Shown: piece after piece, positions 22,930 through 32,687 of the stretch
Position numbering within the stretch: position 1 is the stretch's first letter
Layout of the letters: the number at the start of each line of letters is the position of its first letter
From: Dipteris shenzhenensis
Lineage: Eukaryota; Polypodiophyta; Polypodiopsida; Gleicheniales
NCBI GenBank assembly: GCA_047967505.1
Contig: CM106539.1
Length of the DNA: 64,000 bases
Strand: one strand, 5' to 3'
Notes under the pieces: generated by a model
Seen by the model: only the letters and a program-made list of their open reading frames with translations
Database searches by the model: none
Told to the model about the DNA's origin: nothing
Position numbers and translations under genes: made by a program

Positions 22930-24796
22930 CTATTTCTCCCAGGGCCTGCCGATCGGAACTCTCTTTTTGATCTTGATTGGAGTCTTTTTCTTCTTTATTG
23001 GCTTGATGTCGACTGTCTCTTTATCCTTTTCTTCAGCTCTCTCCACCTGTTCCTCTTCTTGGACTGTGTGGCCTGATGCAATCATGGGTGGCTCTCGAAA
23101 CCTTACGAGCTGGTATTTTCCATAGCCCTCCAGATATTTGGGGTCCTTAACACCACATGCTAATGCATAAGAAGTGTAAGACAAAAAGTAAGCGGCCCTA
23201 GAGGCCTGCTTATTCACATAATCTCCAAATATATCTATGGCAGACAACCTCTCTATCAAAATGATCTTTTCCTTTTGCCATGAAAGAGCATGTCCACCTA
23301 AAGCCCTGGACAAACATTTTAGGAAGCAAACAATGGCTTCTCCATTGTTGCTCAACTGCCTATGGTAAATCAAGATCTTGGCACTGCCTAGATCATGAAT
23401 ATAATGAGCTAGGCCTGACATTTTGCGAAACCCAACCTGCCTGCTTCCACTTGATCTCTGGAGGAATGTGTCATCCTCAATTTGTAGCTGCAACATATCA
23501 AAGGATTGGAGTGAGACAATACATAACCTACAAAACCAAAGTTAAGCAGAAGTCAAAGTATATGATTTGAAGTACCTTCTCATTTTCATCAGCAACAAGC
23601 AATTCATCTTTCCAAAGATTTATCCCTCTCCCTTCTTGTCCAGCCTCTTCTCTAGGCTTTTCTGTGTATAGTGCTGAGAGATTCATAGCTTCCTGTGTGA
23701 GCTGGAAGGCAGCTTCATCTGGCTCTTGGAACTTTTCAGCCTCTTTGAAACAAAATGAAAGGGCCTCTACAGGATCAAACATTGTTTCCAAAGCCAGTAG
23801 TGAATGGTCATCCTCTATGCCAACCTCCTTGTCAAGCCTTGAAGCCTGGGCAATAAGGGAAATGGCATAGTCCTCCCTCAAATCAAACATACACTCTATA
23901 TCATGGAGGAAAACATAATCCTTTCCACCAATCAACACACCCGGAAGCATGGGCACTGCATAGTTGCTGCTCTGAACATCAAAATCTTCAACTGGCTCTG
24001 CTCCCCTCAGAGTTTTTTTCCTCAGTTGAACAAGGTCAAGAGCAGCCACTTGCAGCCCCTCATCCTGAAGGTTGATATCTTCTTCTTGCTCTGCCATTTC
24101 TGTGACCAAAGAAACATCCTCCTTTTCAGAAGCTTCAGATGTGTCTTCTTCTTCTATTTCCTGCCCTTGTTCATCCAAAGACTCCTGACTGAAGACAATG
24201 TACATAAGAAATGCCATGCTCTCCTCTAGCACTCTACACTTTCTGGTGTGCAAAGTACAGTTGAATTTATAGTGATCAGGCAGGCTATCAAATCTTCTGT
24301 TCACATGGTACCTCAGCCTGTCATTGGAGACAATATGATTTAGGTGCACAAAAACCTTTTCTCCTCCCACAATTCTTCCTGCCTCTGTCAGTTCTTTGAA
24401 GGCATCCCAATAGTCTGAAAGAAAATCTTTGTGCTGCTCCAGTACAGAGCTCATTGTGAACTCCATGTTGAAAATACTGTGGTATATATGGAAGTTACTC
24501 TGAGCCTTGCATTTGTGAAGAAACTCAAATAGGAGCAAATCTGGAGAACTGTCCTCTTCTGGTTCCATTTGTTTTTTGATGGAAGAATCAGCACTCTGCT
24601 CCAGCCTCTTCTTTTTGCCTGTTCAAAAACTTATATACTATGAATTCTATATGCTGACATATGCAATCAGTGAATGCATTGTATATCACTAGATAATTCC
24701 TTCATGACATCTCATCACTCACCTGGTGATTGCTGTGGTCTAATAATAGCAGCAAAAAGTCCAGCTTCCTCTTGAAAGGTGGGGCCTGGGAGCCAG
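22930..24796 (-). CDS. gene B: transposon-encoded acidic protein of unknown function, spliced
   Basis: On the minus strand three exons join in phase: 24796-24723, 24618-23576 and 23487-22930, using CAG|GTGAGT, AAG|GTACTT and TTGCAG-type borders. The joined frame is open over about 550 codons, unlike most ORFs in this window, though the true start exon is not identified. An ATG lies at 24568 within exon 2. The protein has a globular-looking N-terminal half (YHVNRRFDSLPDHYKFNC), a long acidic stretch (EIEEEDTSEASEKED) and a basic C-terminus (KKKKTPIKIKKRV) that could direct nuclear import. I recognise no domain. It is divergent from the histone-like gene C and convergent with transposase gene A, so it is probably part of the transposon's own gene set. 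Confidence 0.65.
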
Positions 24797-24897
24797 CTGT
24801 TCCAAAACAAAAACATTTCTCATCATCAAGGAAGATTTCCACAGGGCTAAAGATAGCAAATTAATGAGGTAGAAGTGAGAAACAAATAATACACAGG

Positions 24898-25379
24898 AAT
24901 TTGCAGCAAAATGCGATATGGGCTGTTTAGAGAATTGTAAACCACTCTCCTTGCATTTTGTTGCAAATTCTCAAATTCTGTTCATGTGCATGTCAAATCA
25001 AGCACTTGGTTCATCTCAGTGATTCCTGGACACTATGATCTCATATGCAAGAGAAATAATGGAATGAGTGAAACTATTCATGAGGAATGTGTCAACAATA
25101 GGAATTTGCAGCAAAATGCGATATGGGCTGTTTAGAGAACTATAAACCACTCTCCTCGCATTTTGTTGCAAATTCTCAAGTTCTGTTCATGTGCATGTCA
25201 AATCAAGCACTTGGTTCATCTCAGTGATTCCTGGACACTATGATCTCATATGCAAGAGAAATAATGGAATGAGTGAAACTTTTCATGAGCAAGGAGTCCA
25301 CAACAGGAATTTGCAGCAAAATGCGATATGGGCTGTTTAGAGAATTATAAACCACTCTCCTCGCATTTTGTTGCAAATT
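24898..25379. repeat. three tandem ~205-bp units, each with a 72-bp palindrome
   Basis: Palindromes lie at 24898-24969, 25103-25174 and 25308-25379, spaced exactly 205 bp. Each starts AATTTGCAGCAAAATGCG and ends with a near reverse complement (GCATTTTGTTGCAAATT), enclosing a loop of about 35 bases. The sequence between palindromes, such as CAAGCACTTGGTTCATC, is repeated too. They lie upstream of gene B. Confidence 0.9.
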
Positions 25380-25389
25380 TCTTGTTTCT

Positions 25390-26140
25390 ATTCATATCAA
25401 CCTACAATCTAATTTCTGGGTGATTTACCACATTCTTGAACAGTATTAATTGAAAATGTAAGAAGAAGGATGGAGCTGACTGAAGACATTGGGACATCAA
25501 AAATCCAATGGATGGAAGAAATAAATGTTGAAAAACATTGAAACCAAACTAGAACTCTGACCTTTTTTTTCCTTTTCCATGCTGATTTAGTTGCACTGGT
25601 AAATCTCCTGCTCTTTCTCTAGCTTGAACTTTGCACTCTAGGTAACCTGGAGATCTGGCAGTACTGTCTTCAGGCAGGTTGCAGTCTGGATGGAGTGTGC
25701 TGGGTAGGAAAGGATCAGAGAGAAGGAAATGGAAGATGCGAGGGTCATGGCAGGGATGAAAGATTGGAATCCAGGGGAGGGAAAAGTGGTTGTGGTATTG
25801 ATGATGAAATCATGAATGGCACAAGTTCCAAGGAATAAAGTGTACTTTCACACGTGCCAAATTTCAAACTCCAAGAGATCTGGGTCCCATCCACACGTGT
25901 GAAAAACGACTAGATTCCACACGTGTGGGATTTAGTGATTCTTTAATTCTATTTGCACTTATTTGTGGTATCCTGTTTTAGAACTCTTGCCCTCCAGTCT
26001 CTGCTCTCTTGCCTCCCTACCTCCATACTCTGCAGCATCAGCATCTTGTCCAGCAGCACAGGTTCATCCTCAGCACAGATTACTCCTCAGCAGCACAGCA
26101 CATCCACAGATAGATTCCAGGTCAGTAACAATGGGTTCTC
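25390..26140. other. non-coding spacer between genes B and C
   Basis: No supported gene. It contains ACACGTGTG-type repeats around 25850-25930, notably CACACGTGTG near 25918, which includes the CACGTG G-box core bound by plant bHLH and bZIP factors. It may be part of a divergent promoter. Confidence 0.4.
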
Positions 26141-26145
26141 CCCTT

Positions 26146-27070
26146 AGTCTCTGCAATCTTCTTGCCTAAAATAGAAAAAATACATCCTGTATGGAAATGC
26201 ATAGACTCAAACCAAGACAGAGAAATCACTGTAGGAATGCAGATCTTCAAGTGTGATATCTGCATGTGATCTTCTTGCATAACCTTCATTCATACTGTAT
26301 TTGGTTGGAGAAACATAGAAATCACTGTAGGAGTGCACCAGCATGTCATTTAAAAAATTTGCAGCAAAATGCAATGTGGACCTGTTTGAAATTCCAAACT
26401 GCTCATATCGCATTTTATTGCAAATTTCTCTATTTGGCTTCTTCCACCCCTGTGATTGCCTTCTCTTTGTTAGAACATGTTCTGGTTTTTTGACTTCCAT
26501 AGCTGTAATCTTCTTGCATAAACTCCATTCATACTGTATTTGGCTGGAGAGACAAAGAAATCACTGTAGAAGTGCACCAGCATGTCATTTCAAAAATTTG
26601 CAGCAAAATGCGATGTGGACCTGTTTGAAATTCCAAACTGCTCATATCGCATTTTATTGCAAATTTCTCTATTTGGCTTCTTCCACCCCTGTGATTGCCT
26701 TTTCTTTGTGAGAACATGTTCTAGTTTTGTGACTCCCCTTAGTCTCTGCAATCTTCTTGCCTAAAATAGAAAAATTACATCCTGTATGGAAATGCATAGG
26801 CTCAAACCAAGACAGAGAAATCACTGTAGGAATGCAGATCTTCAAGTGTGATATTTGCATGTGATCTTCTTGCATAACCTCCATTCATACTGTATTTGGT
26901 TGGAGAAACATAGAAATCACTGTAGGAGTGCACCAGCATTTCATTTAAAAAATTTGCAACAAAATGCGATGTGGACCTGTTTGAAATTCCAAACTGCCCA
27001 TATCGCATTTTATTGCAAATTTCTCTATTTGGCTTCTTCCACCCCTGTGATTGCCTTTTCTTTGTTAGAA
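26146..27070. repeat. diverged tandem units with three more 72-bp palindromes
   Basis: Two nearly complete units start at 26146 and 26741 (offset 595 bp), with a partial unit between them from about 26503. Palindromes lie at 26355-26427, 26594-26666 and 26950-27022. Each has arms AAATTTGCAGCAAAATGCGA and CGCATTTTATTGCAAATTT around an inner palindrome GTTTGAAATTCCAAAC. Their arms match those at 24.9-25.4 kb, so six copies exist. They end about 100 bp before the ATG of gene C. Confidence 0.9.
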
Positions 27071-27127
27071 CATGTTCTTCATGTCTGTGATCTCTTTCCA
27101 ATCCTTTGTATGTAGTTTTTCAGAGTG

Positions 27128-27808
27128 ATGGCAAGAACCAAATCAACTGCAAGGCAAGTTGGCAAAGGACCAGGTCTTGCAGCAACAGCAGCTGGGGCAG
27201 GTTCCAAGAAGTTTAGTGTGCCTCCAAAGGGAAGAGCTTCACATTGCAGGAAGGGTAAGCCAATGAGCTTGCTCAAGCAAAAGGCCAAAAGATTGAATAA
27301 GGGTGCAAGTGTGCTAAGGGAGATAAGGAGGCAACAGAAAGCCATAGGTTTTGCAATACCCAAAGCACCCTTTCAAAGACTGGTGAGAGAAATTTGTGAC
27401 AGTTGGAACCTTGGGTTCAGGTGGAATAGAACTGCCATTCTTTCCTTGCAGGAAATGGCAGAGGATTACCTGGAGAAATATTTTGAGGATGCAATGCTTG
27501 TAGCAGCCCATGTTCACAGGGTGACTTTGATGGCCAAAGATTTCAACACTTTGTCCAGAGTGAGATGGAGATATGACAAGCTGGTTCATCCTGTGGAATG
27601 GCAGGACATCAAAATGAGAGATATATTGCTAATTCCACCTACAAGGAAGGTGAAGGTTGATGAGGTAAAGGTTGTTGAGGTAACACACTCAAAGAACACC
27701 AGAGGGAAGGCTGCTTATGAGGACTCACTGAAGCAGCAAATAAAAGAAACAAAATCTATTAAGATGTGGAGACTGGAAAGAAGGAGCTACACATACATAG
27801 AAGGTTGA
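27128..27808 (+). CDS. gene C, part 1: histone H3 variant with long tail and C-terminal extension
   Basis: The ATG at 27128 opens a frame starting MARTKSTARQV, matching the H3 N-terminus. A non-canonical tail of about 60 residues follows, then VLREIRRQQK (alpha-N), APFQRLVREI (alpha-1), AILSLQEMAEDYLEKYFED (alpha-2), HVHRVTLMAKDF and the alpha-3 end. Loop 1 (DSWNLGFRWN) is no longer than in ordinary H3, so it is not obviously a CENH3. Lys4 is kept, but the residue at position 9 is Gln and position 10 is Val. About 80 residues follow the fold, rich in Lys, Val and Glu, with no known motif. The frame ends at 27808 but overlaps another open frame (27766-27947) that leads into the Ulp1 exons. As an H3 it would enter nucleosomes in the nucleus; the role for a transposon is unknown. 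Confidence 0.85.
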   Translation: MARTKSTARQVGKGPGLAATAAGAGSKKFSVPPKGRASHCRKGKPMSLLKQKAKRLNKGASVLREIRRQQKAIGFAIPKAPFQRLVREICDSWNLGFRWNRTAILSLQEMAEDYLEKYFEDAMLVAAHVHRVTLMAKDFNTLSRVRWRYDKLVHPVEWQDIKMRDILLIPPTRKVKVDEVKVVEVTHSKNTRGKAAYEDSLKQQIKETKSIKMWRLERRSYTYIEG

Positions 27809-29225
27809 AGGAGCTGGGCCCTGATGTAGTTGTACATATTGAGGATGAAGTTTCAGTCAATGATTTTGATTTGACAAAACAATGCTTAGCAGCATTGGCT
27901 AACAAGAATGAGTATTGCTCAGATACTATCATTCTTGCAATGCTCTAGTAAGTGTCTTTAAATTTTACATTTTTTGCAAATCAATCCTCCTTGTAACTCT
28001 TTTATAACCTACCCTAATTATGTTCTGATCCTATGTAGCATGATGAGAAGCTGGCTTCACCCCTCTATAACATACAGTCCATATTGTTGATCCAGCCATT
28101 TCTTCTAGATTAAGAGATGCAAAGGAGACTCCCATGAGTATTTCTAGCTGGTTCAAACACTGCAATTTTGAAGTAATTGACATTTTGCTACTTCCATACC
28201 CTAGCAGGTATGTGGGTGACTACTTCTTTTAAGATTCTTCTTTAATATTGGGAACTCTTGTAGCCTTTCATTTTCTTATGCTTTTTTCCTTATGCAGTGA
28301 CCACTGGAGTTTTGTGTCTATTGACATCCAGCAGAAGCAATGCTTTCTATTCAACTCTCTAAAAAACACACACAGAGAGCTGAAATTGTAAGTGCTGTGT
28401 GTGCTTTTTGAACTTAAAACTTCATTATTTTGATACCATACTAACTAAATTATACATATTGCAGTTGTATTAGAAGGCTATTAGATGCATTGGATCATTG
28501 TCCTCCAAATGTCTCTCTGTTGGATTCAATAGAGCCAATAAGTCTAGAGGTAAAAAGTCTATTAAATGCTATGTCTTTGAACTTATTGAATAATTTTGTT
28601 TTGTGCTGATGCTCACAGTTTCTAACATTTTTTTCTAACTGTACAGACACCACAACAAAATGATTCAAGTAGCTGTGGATGGAGGGTGCTGATCAATGCA
28701 AAATATATACTTTCAAGCTACTTTGAAAAGGAACAGCCAGATCTGGTAAGGAAAAATACTTTTCATTTAGCTTGAAGATAATTCATAATGATACAAAGTG
28801 TTCTAAATTATCCTCTGCCATTGCAGATGAAAGAGGATAGCTTCAGCCCCAACTATGTACATAATTTTAGAGCTCATACAATTTGGAGATTTTTGAGCTA
28901 TGCCTCCGCCAAACCTATTGTAGCAGCTACTGTGGAGCTGGGTGAAAGCTCTAAAGTACAAGAAGGTGTCATACACCTTGATCCCACATATGAAGCACCT
29001 AATGCTGAGGACCAGAAGCCACAAGAGCAATCACAGAGTGCTGAGGAGGAGCAAACACAGGAGCAAAGACCTGCTACTGATGTTGAGGAGAAGGTGGAGA
29101 AGCAGCAAAGAGAGGCTTCTGGGGCAGTGGAGGAGACAGGATGGAGCACGGACAGGATGGAGCAGCAGAGAGAAGATCCTCCAGAAAATGTAGAGCAGCC
29201 TCTGGATGAAACTGTACATAAATAG
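27766..29225 (+). CDS. gene C, part 2: Ulp1/SENP-like cysteine peptidase (C48), multi-exon
   Basis: Exons I can support: ending 27947, then 28039-28207, 28298-28387, 28465-28549, 28647-28745 and 28827-29225, with GT/AG borders and phases that fit from 28207 on. The peptidase signature is clear: His in SSDHWSFVSID, and Gln and Cys in PQQNDSSSCGWRVL. The usual Asp of the triad is replaced by Asn in CFLFNSLK, which may weaken activity. Known Ulp1 enzymes cut SUMO from proteins, and Ulp1-like domains are carried by several plant DNA transposons. A frame change near 28070 and the overlap with the H3 frame at 27766-27808 suggest two frameshifts if H3 and peptidase form one protein. The last exon has a Gln/Glu-rich tail (EQQREDPPENVEQPL). 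Function in transposition is inferred only. Confidence 0.75.
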
Positions 29226-29407
29226 AAAATGGATGTTAGAAATATGTTCTACAGATTCAGCTAAACAATTCTGTACAAAATCTTACTTGATTGAATACAA
29301 AACCTTTCTTTATGGAGTCTGTGTTATCTCAATTTTAAAATTTTCTATGTCTTTGCATTTAACTGAGCTCTCTCTTCTTCTGAGTAACTGCAAAAAAGCA
29401 ATATGAA

Positions 29408-30751
29408 TTAGAGTGGTAAATTAAACCAATAGCAATGCTTATAGAGACTAGGATGAATCAGATGGTGTACCTTTCTGTTCTTGTAGATAAATAAAAAGTC
29501 GTTTGAGATAGAACCTTCCGTCTCAAACAGAATGTCACTGCGCAATTGAGCTAGGGGGGAGCAACATTCTCTTAACGAGATATTGGCTACCACATCACCA
29601 TTCTCAACAACATCAATATCAATAAGTTTATTTTGTGCACCAAAGAACTCTTCATCTTGGTCCATTGGGACAAGCTTTGTGCCTAGCATTCGACTGCGCT
29701 TGTAATAAAAAGAGAAAATAAAATTTTGTGATGCAACCATGTACTTCAGTTGCATAGAAGTTGGACCACCTCACAAAACACTGAACTACATGTCTTCTTA
29801 TCCCAACCTTTATCCAAAAATTGTGGCATGCATGCCGAATTTGTTGCTTTAACTGTGAACATTGTTTTTGAAACCTTTACTGGAAAGGTATTAAACAAGT
29901 CTACAAAAACTGTGAGAGGCATGCACAAAGAAATTTTTACTATCGTAGTGGCAATATTGGGCCTCAGAGCTTTCTGTACTTCTGTAAAAAGCTTCGCCCT
30001 ATATGCCTCTGTAACACTAGAATGTGGGTGAGGCCAATCCACTGAATTCCATGCCAGAATGTCTTGTTTTATTAATACACCATGTGTGTTAGCTTTGTCC
30101 AGCAACTGATAAAAATGATCAGTAAAAAATATACCCGATTGAGCTAGCTCTGTTGCACATCGACCTTGGTATTGTTGTTCTCCTATCGATCCATGCAGAA
30201 CATCTATAAATCCCAGAATACAATCGATGTTTTGCCATGTCTCATACGATGAAGGATATAAATCTGAAATAAAACAACACAAGAATGTCAATAAGTTAAG
30301 AAAGAAAGCTTCATCTTAAAAATCCATACACCTCATAAAGAAAAAAACCACAATAGAAAAATATACAATTAGGCCTATGTTGCGGAAGATTTTTTGGATA
30401 GTCTCGCAAGACAAGTTCTTTATGCATGTACACGTGCTGAATCAAAACTTCTTTCACGGATATCTTCCCTTTGGTGATTTTAAAATCTCGTACTCTTCCC
30501 TTCCACGATGCCAAGAAAATGTTTTTTGTCTGGGGTCTTTTTCTTTTGCTAGGTTGCATGAGCACCCATGCTCCTTTCGAAACACTAAACCTTTCCCAAG
30601 TTCCTTCTGTTTTGACTGTACTTGAATTCTCTACCGACGAAATAGAAGAAGCAGGTCGACGGGGTAAGGATGTTTGGTATAATTCTACCTTCGTAGCATT
30701 ATCATCCACAGAGCGTCTTCCACAAGAACGGCCGTGGTTTTGGTTCACCAT
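29408..30751 (-). CDS. gene D: unidentified transposon protein, probably spliced
   Basis: On the minus strand an ATG at 30751 opens 140 codons (MVNQNHGRSCGRR...) to a possible donor at 30332. A second open stretch starts at a TTTCAG acceptor near 30263 and runs to about 29746, with a third to 29408. The first exon has a basic patch (PSKRKRPQTK) and the second reads like a folded domain (SGIFFTDHFYQLLDKANTHG). The phases of exons 1 and 2 do not fit as read, so either a small indel or another splice site is needed. I recognise no family. It lies inside the right TIR and points away from it towards gene C. Confidence 0.45.
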
Positions 30752-30756
30752 GGAGA

Positions 30757-31222
30757 TTTTCTGAATCTGTAACAATAGCAAAGTAATGTAACTAAGATAA
30801 CAATTTGAAGTTTCAAGAAAGAGAAAGTGGGCAAACAGACAGTTGACGAGAAACATCTTACTCTACGCCAAACAGGATCAAGGAAGCAGTTTGGAAAAGA
30901 AAGGCTGTTGCACAATCAGGCAGCACAATGAGGCAATGGTGTAGAATGGTAGACCTTTCGCACGAAAGGCGGCACAACATTTGAAAATTCAAAGAAAGGT
31001 GGAAGCGGGAAGGATCTTGTCAGATAAAATGTCAGTTTAGATTCTATCTTCTTGTCCAAAGATCTTCTAAGAATAAAAAACCAATCTCCTCATTAATGTA
31101 GCACGCTTGTACTTACATAAAGTATTGTTTCTTTTTTCTATTTTCTCTTATTTTTGTGAATTTTCAACGTTACATTGGCCTTCTATTGATTGGTTGAGAG
31201 CTTATTTTTCCAAACTGTAAAA
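30757..31222. other. right subterminal region of the DNA transposon
   Basis: No ORF of note. A mid-size AT-rich region between gene D and the right TIR; it would contain the gene D promoter and any transposase binding sites. Confidence 0.4.
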
Positions 31223-31251
31223 GGCCCCAAAATGAGCTCCCTTTTTTCCTA
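31223..31251 (-). repeat. right terminal inverted repeat
   Basis: Reads GGCCCCAAAATGAGCTCCC...CCTA on the plus strand. Its reverse complement matches 19476-19504 at 27 of 29 bases. It is followed by ATG and then the CAT duplication. Confidence 0.9.
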
Positions 31252-31254
31252 ATG

Positions 31255-31257
31255 CAT
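31255..31257. repeat. probable target-site duplication of the DNA transposon, right copy (CAT)
   Basis: Matches 19473-19475; see the left copy for the alternative 6-bp reading. Confidence 0.6.
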
Positions 31258-32145
31258 AATGTCATTCTGCTTTTTGTAGCAGTCTTTAGCCATATGCCCC
31301 ATTTTACCACATTAGTAGCATTCAACATTGCTGTTTGCATTTTGGCCTCTCTGCCATCCACCACGACCTCTTTGGCTCCCCCTGCCTCTAGAGTTACCAC
31401 GTCCTCCTGCATAGGACTGGCTTTCTTGCATTTGCTACATATTCTGATTTCTACCACGGCTTGCAGATCGGCCTCCTCTACCTCTGCCTCTACCTCTGCC
31501 AGCATTTGAGTAGAAGACAGTTTCTTTTGAAGTTCCTGCTGAAGAAGATGCACCACCATTTCTCTGCTCTTCAGAAATTAGAAGAGCAATCAACTCCTCA
31601 AAATCAGGAAATTTTTCACGGACGGCAATGGATGTCCGAAACTGTGCATAATCCTTTCCTAGACCATTCAAGGTCATAGAAACTAAATCATCATCATCCA
31701 CTGGCGACCCAATGGAAGCAAGTGCATCTGCAATTTTCTTCACCTTCATGTGGTAGTCATTGATGCTCATATTTTCTCTCTGCACATTGTGCAGCTCCTG
31801 CTTGAGCTGCATTTTCCTGGCCTGCATATTGGTGCTGTACATTTTAGCCAAAGTATCCCATGCCACCTTTGGTGTACTTGCATCCTAAATATGCACAATC
31901 ATTGAATCTGAAATACTGATAGACAGCCAGTACATAACTTTTCTGGCTCTCTCATGCCATCCCTTAAATGCCTGCATTTCCTGTTGATTGGGAACATTAG
32001 GAAGAACTGGTTCTTCTTTATTTCCTGTAATGAACTCCCAGTAGCCTTTTCCCATAAGGAAATTCGTCATTCTAAACTTCCATGCTTGGAAGTTGTTCTT
32101 GTCAAGCTTTTCAGTGACAATCTGTGAAAGAGAATCAAACGCCAT
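31258..32145 (-). pseudogene. copia gag of E3
   Basis: The ATG at 32145 (minus strand) starts MAFDSLSQIV and is followed by LDKNNFQAWKFRM, as in E2 gag. A TAG at 31885 replaces a Gln of the family and a second TAG lies at 31435, in the same frame. Beyond it come SRGRGSQRGRGG and the zinc knuckle CYYCGKMGHMAKDC near 31300. The coding sequence stops at the right end of the DNA transposon and resumes at 19475. The zinc knuckle is complete, with all three Cys and the His. Confidence 0.9.
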
Positions 32146-32675
32146 TACAGAACACTGAAAAATATTCTGTCACTGCAAAAAGCACAGCTTCTGCCTCACA
32201 AGGGCAAATCTGCAAACCTGACGAAAGTGGTTTTTACCACACAGTCACTTCCTAGTGACGATTTTGCATCAACAGGCAATAAGGATGATTCTGCAACTCC
32301 CAATATCTCTATGCACATGCATACGATGCAATTTCTGTGGCAACTTTTCACTGACCTGCAGAACAGTGGTCGCACAGCAAAAACAGGGCCTTTTTCTGAG
32401 TGCCTGCAGAGAACTTCTGCCTCCAAAATGGGCCTTGAAATAACCTCGAATCAGAAAAATGAAGTCATCAAGGGCTTTGCCCTTGCCCGCAGTATATAAT
32501 GGCCTCTTGTCACACCGCGAAGGGTGTCTCAATCTGAGACAGTGCACTCTTGCACTTCCGGCTGTGGTACCTGCAGAGATTTGCTCCCAAACTCGAAAGA
32601 GGAAAGCAACACTGGTCCTCTTACCAGGACACTGCGAACTTGGTTTTCTTTCTTGAGCTCCTTACCATGAACAAG

Positions 32676-32687
32676 GCTCTGATACCA
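32676..32687 (-). promoter_or_regulatory. primer-binding site of E3
   Basis: TGGTATCAGAGC on the minus strand, directly after the 5' LTR end TTCACA; complementary to initiator-Met tRNA. Confidence 0.93.

Larger units (their letters stand above)
19476..31254. mobile_element. ~11.8 kb terminal-inverted-repeat DNA transposon carrying transposase-like, histone H3-like and Ulp1-like genes
   Basis: The element interrupts E3 between the gag zinc knuckle and the protease. Its ends are inverted repeats starting TAGGGAAAAAGGG and TAGGAAAAAAGGG and reaching TTTTGGGGCC, 27 of 29 bases identical. Without it, E3 has the same 27 bases of spacing between its flanking conserved blocks as E2, and gag and pol return to one frame. 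Inside are four predicted genes: A (+, 19874-22520), B (-, 24796-22930), C (+, 27128-29225) and D (-, 30751-29408). Six palindromes lie between B and C. The terminal bases are not the CACTA type, and a 3-bp (or imperfect 6-bp) duplication does not settle the superfamily. Several TAG/TGA codons show the copy is decaying. Confidence 0.88.

Noticed and set aside
27128-27808. Centromeric CENH3 gene
   Set aside because: Loop 1 is not extended, the tail begins like ordinary H3, and the gene lies inside a TIR element with a Ulp1-like gene. A host CENH3 is therefore less likely, though not excluded.
19476-31254. CACTA-superfamily assignment
   Set aside because: The ends start TAGGG (or CATTAGG), not CACTA/CACTG, although a 3-bp duplication and a Ulp1-like gene would fit. 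Left unassigned.
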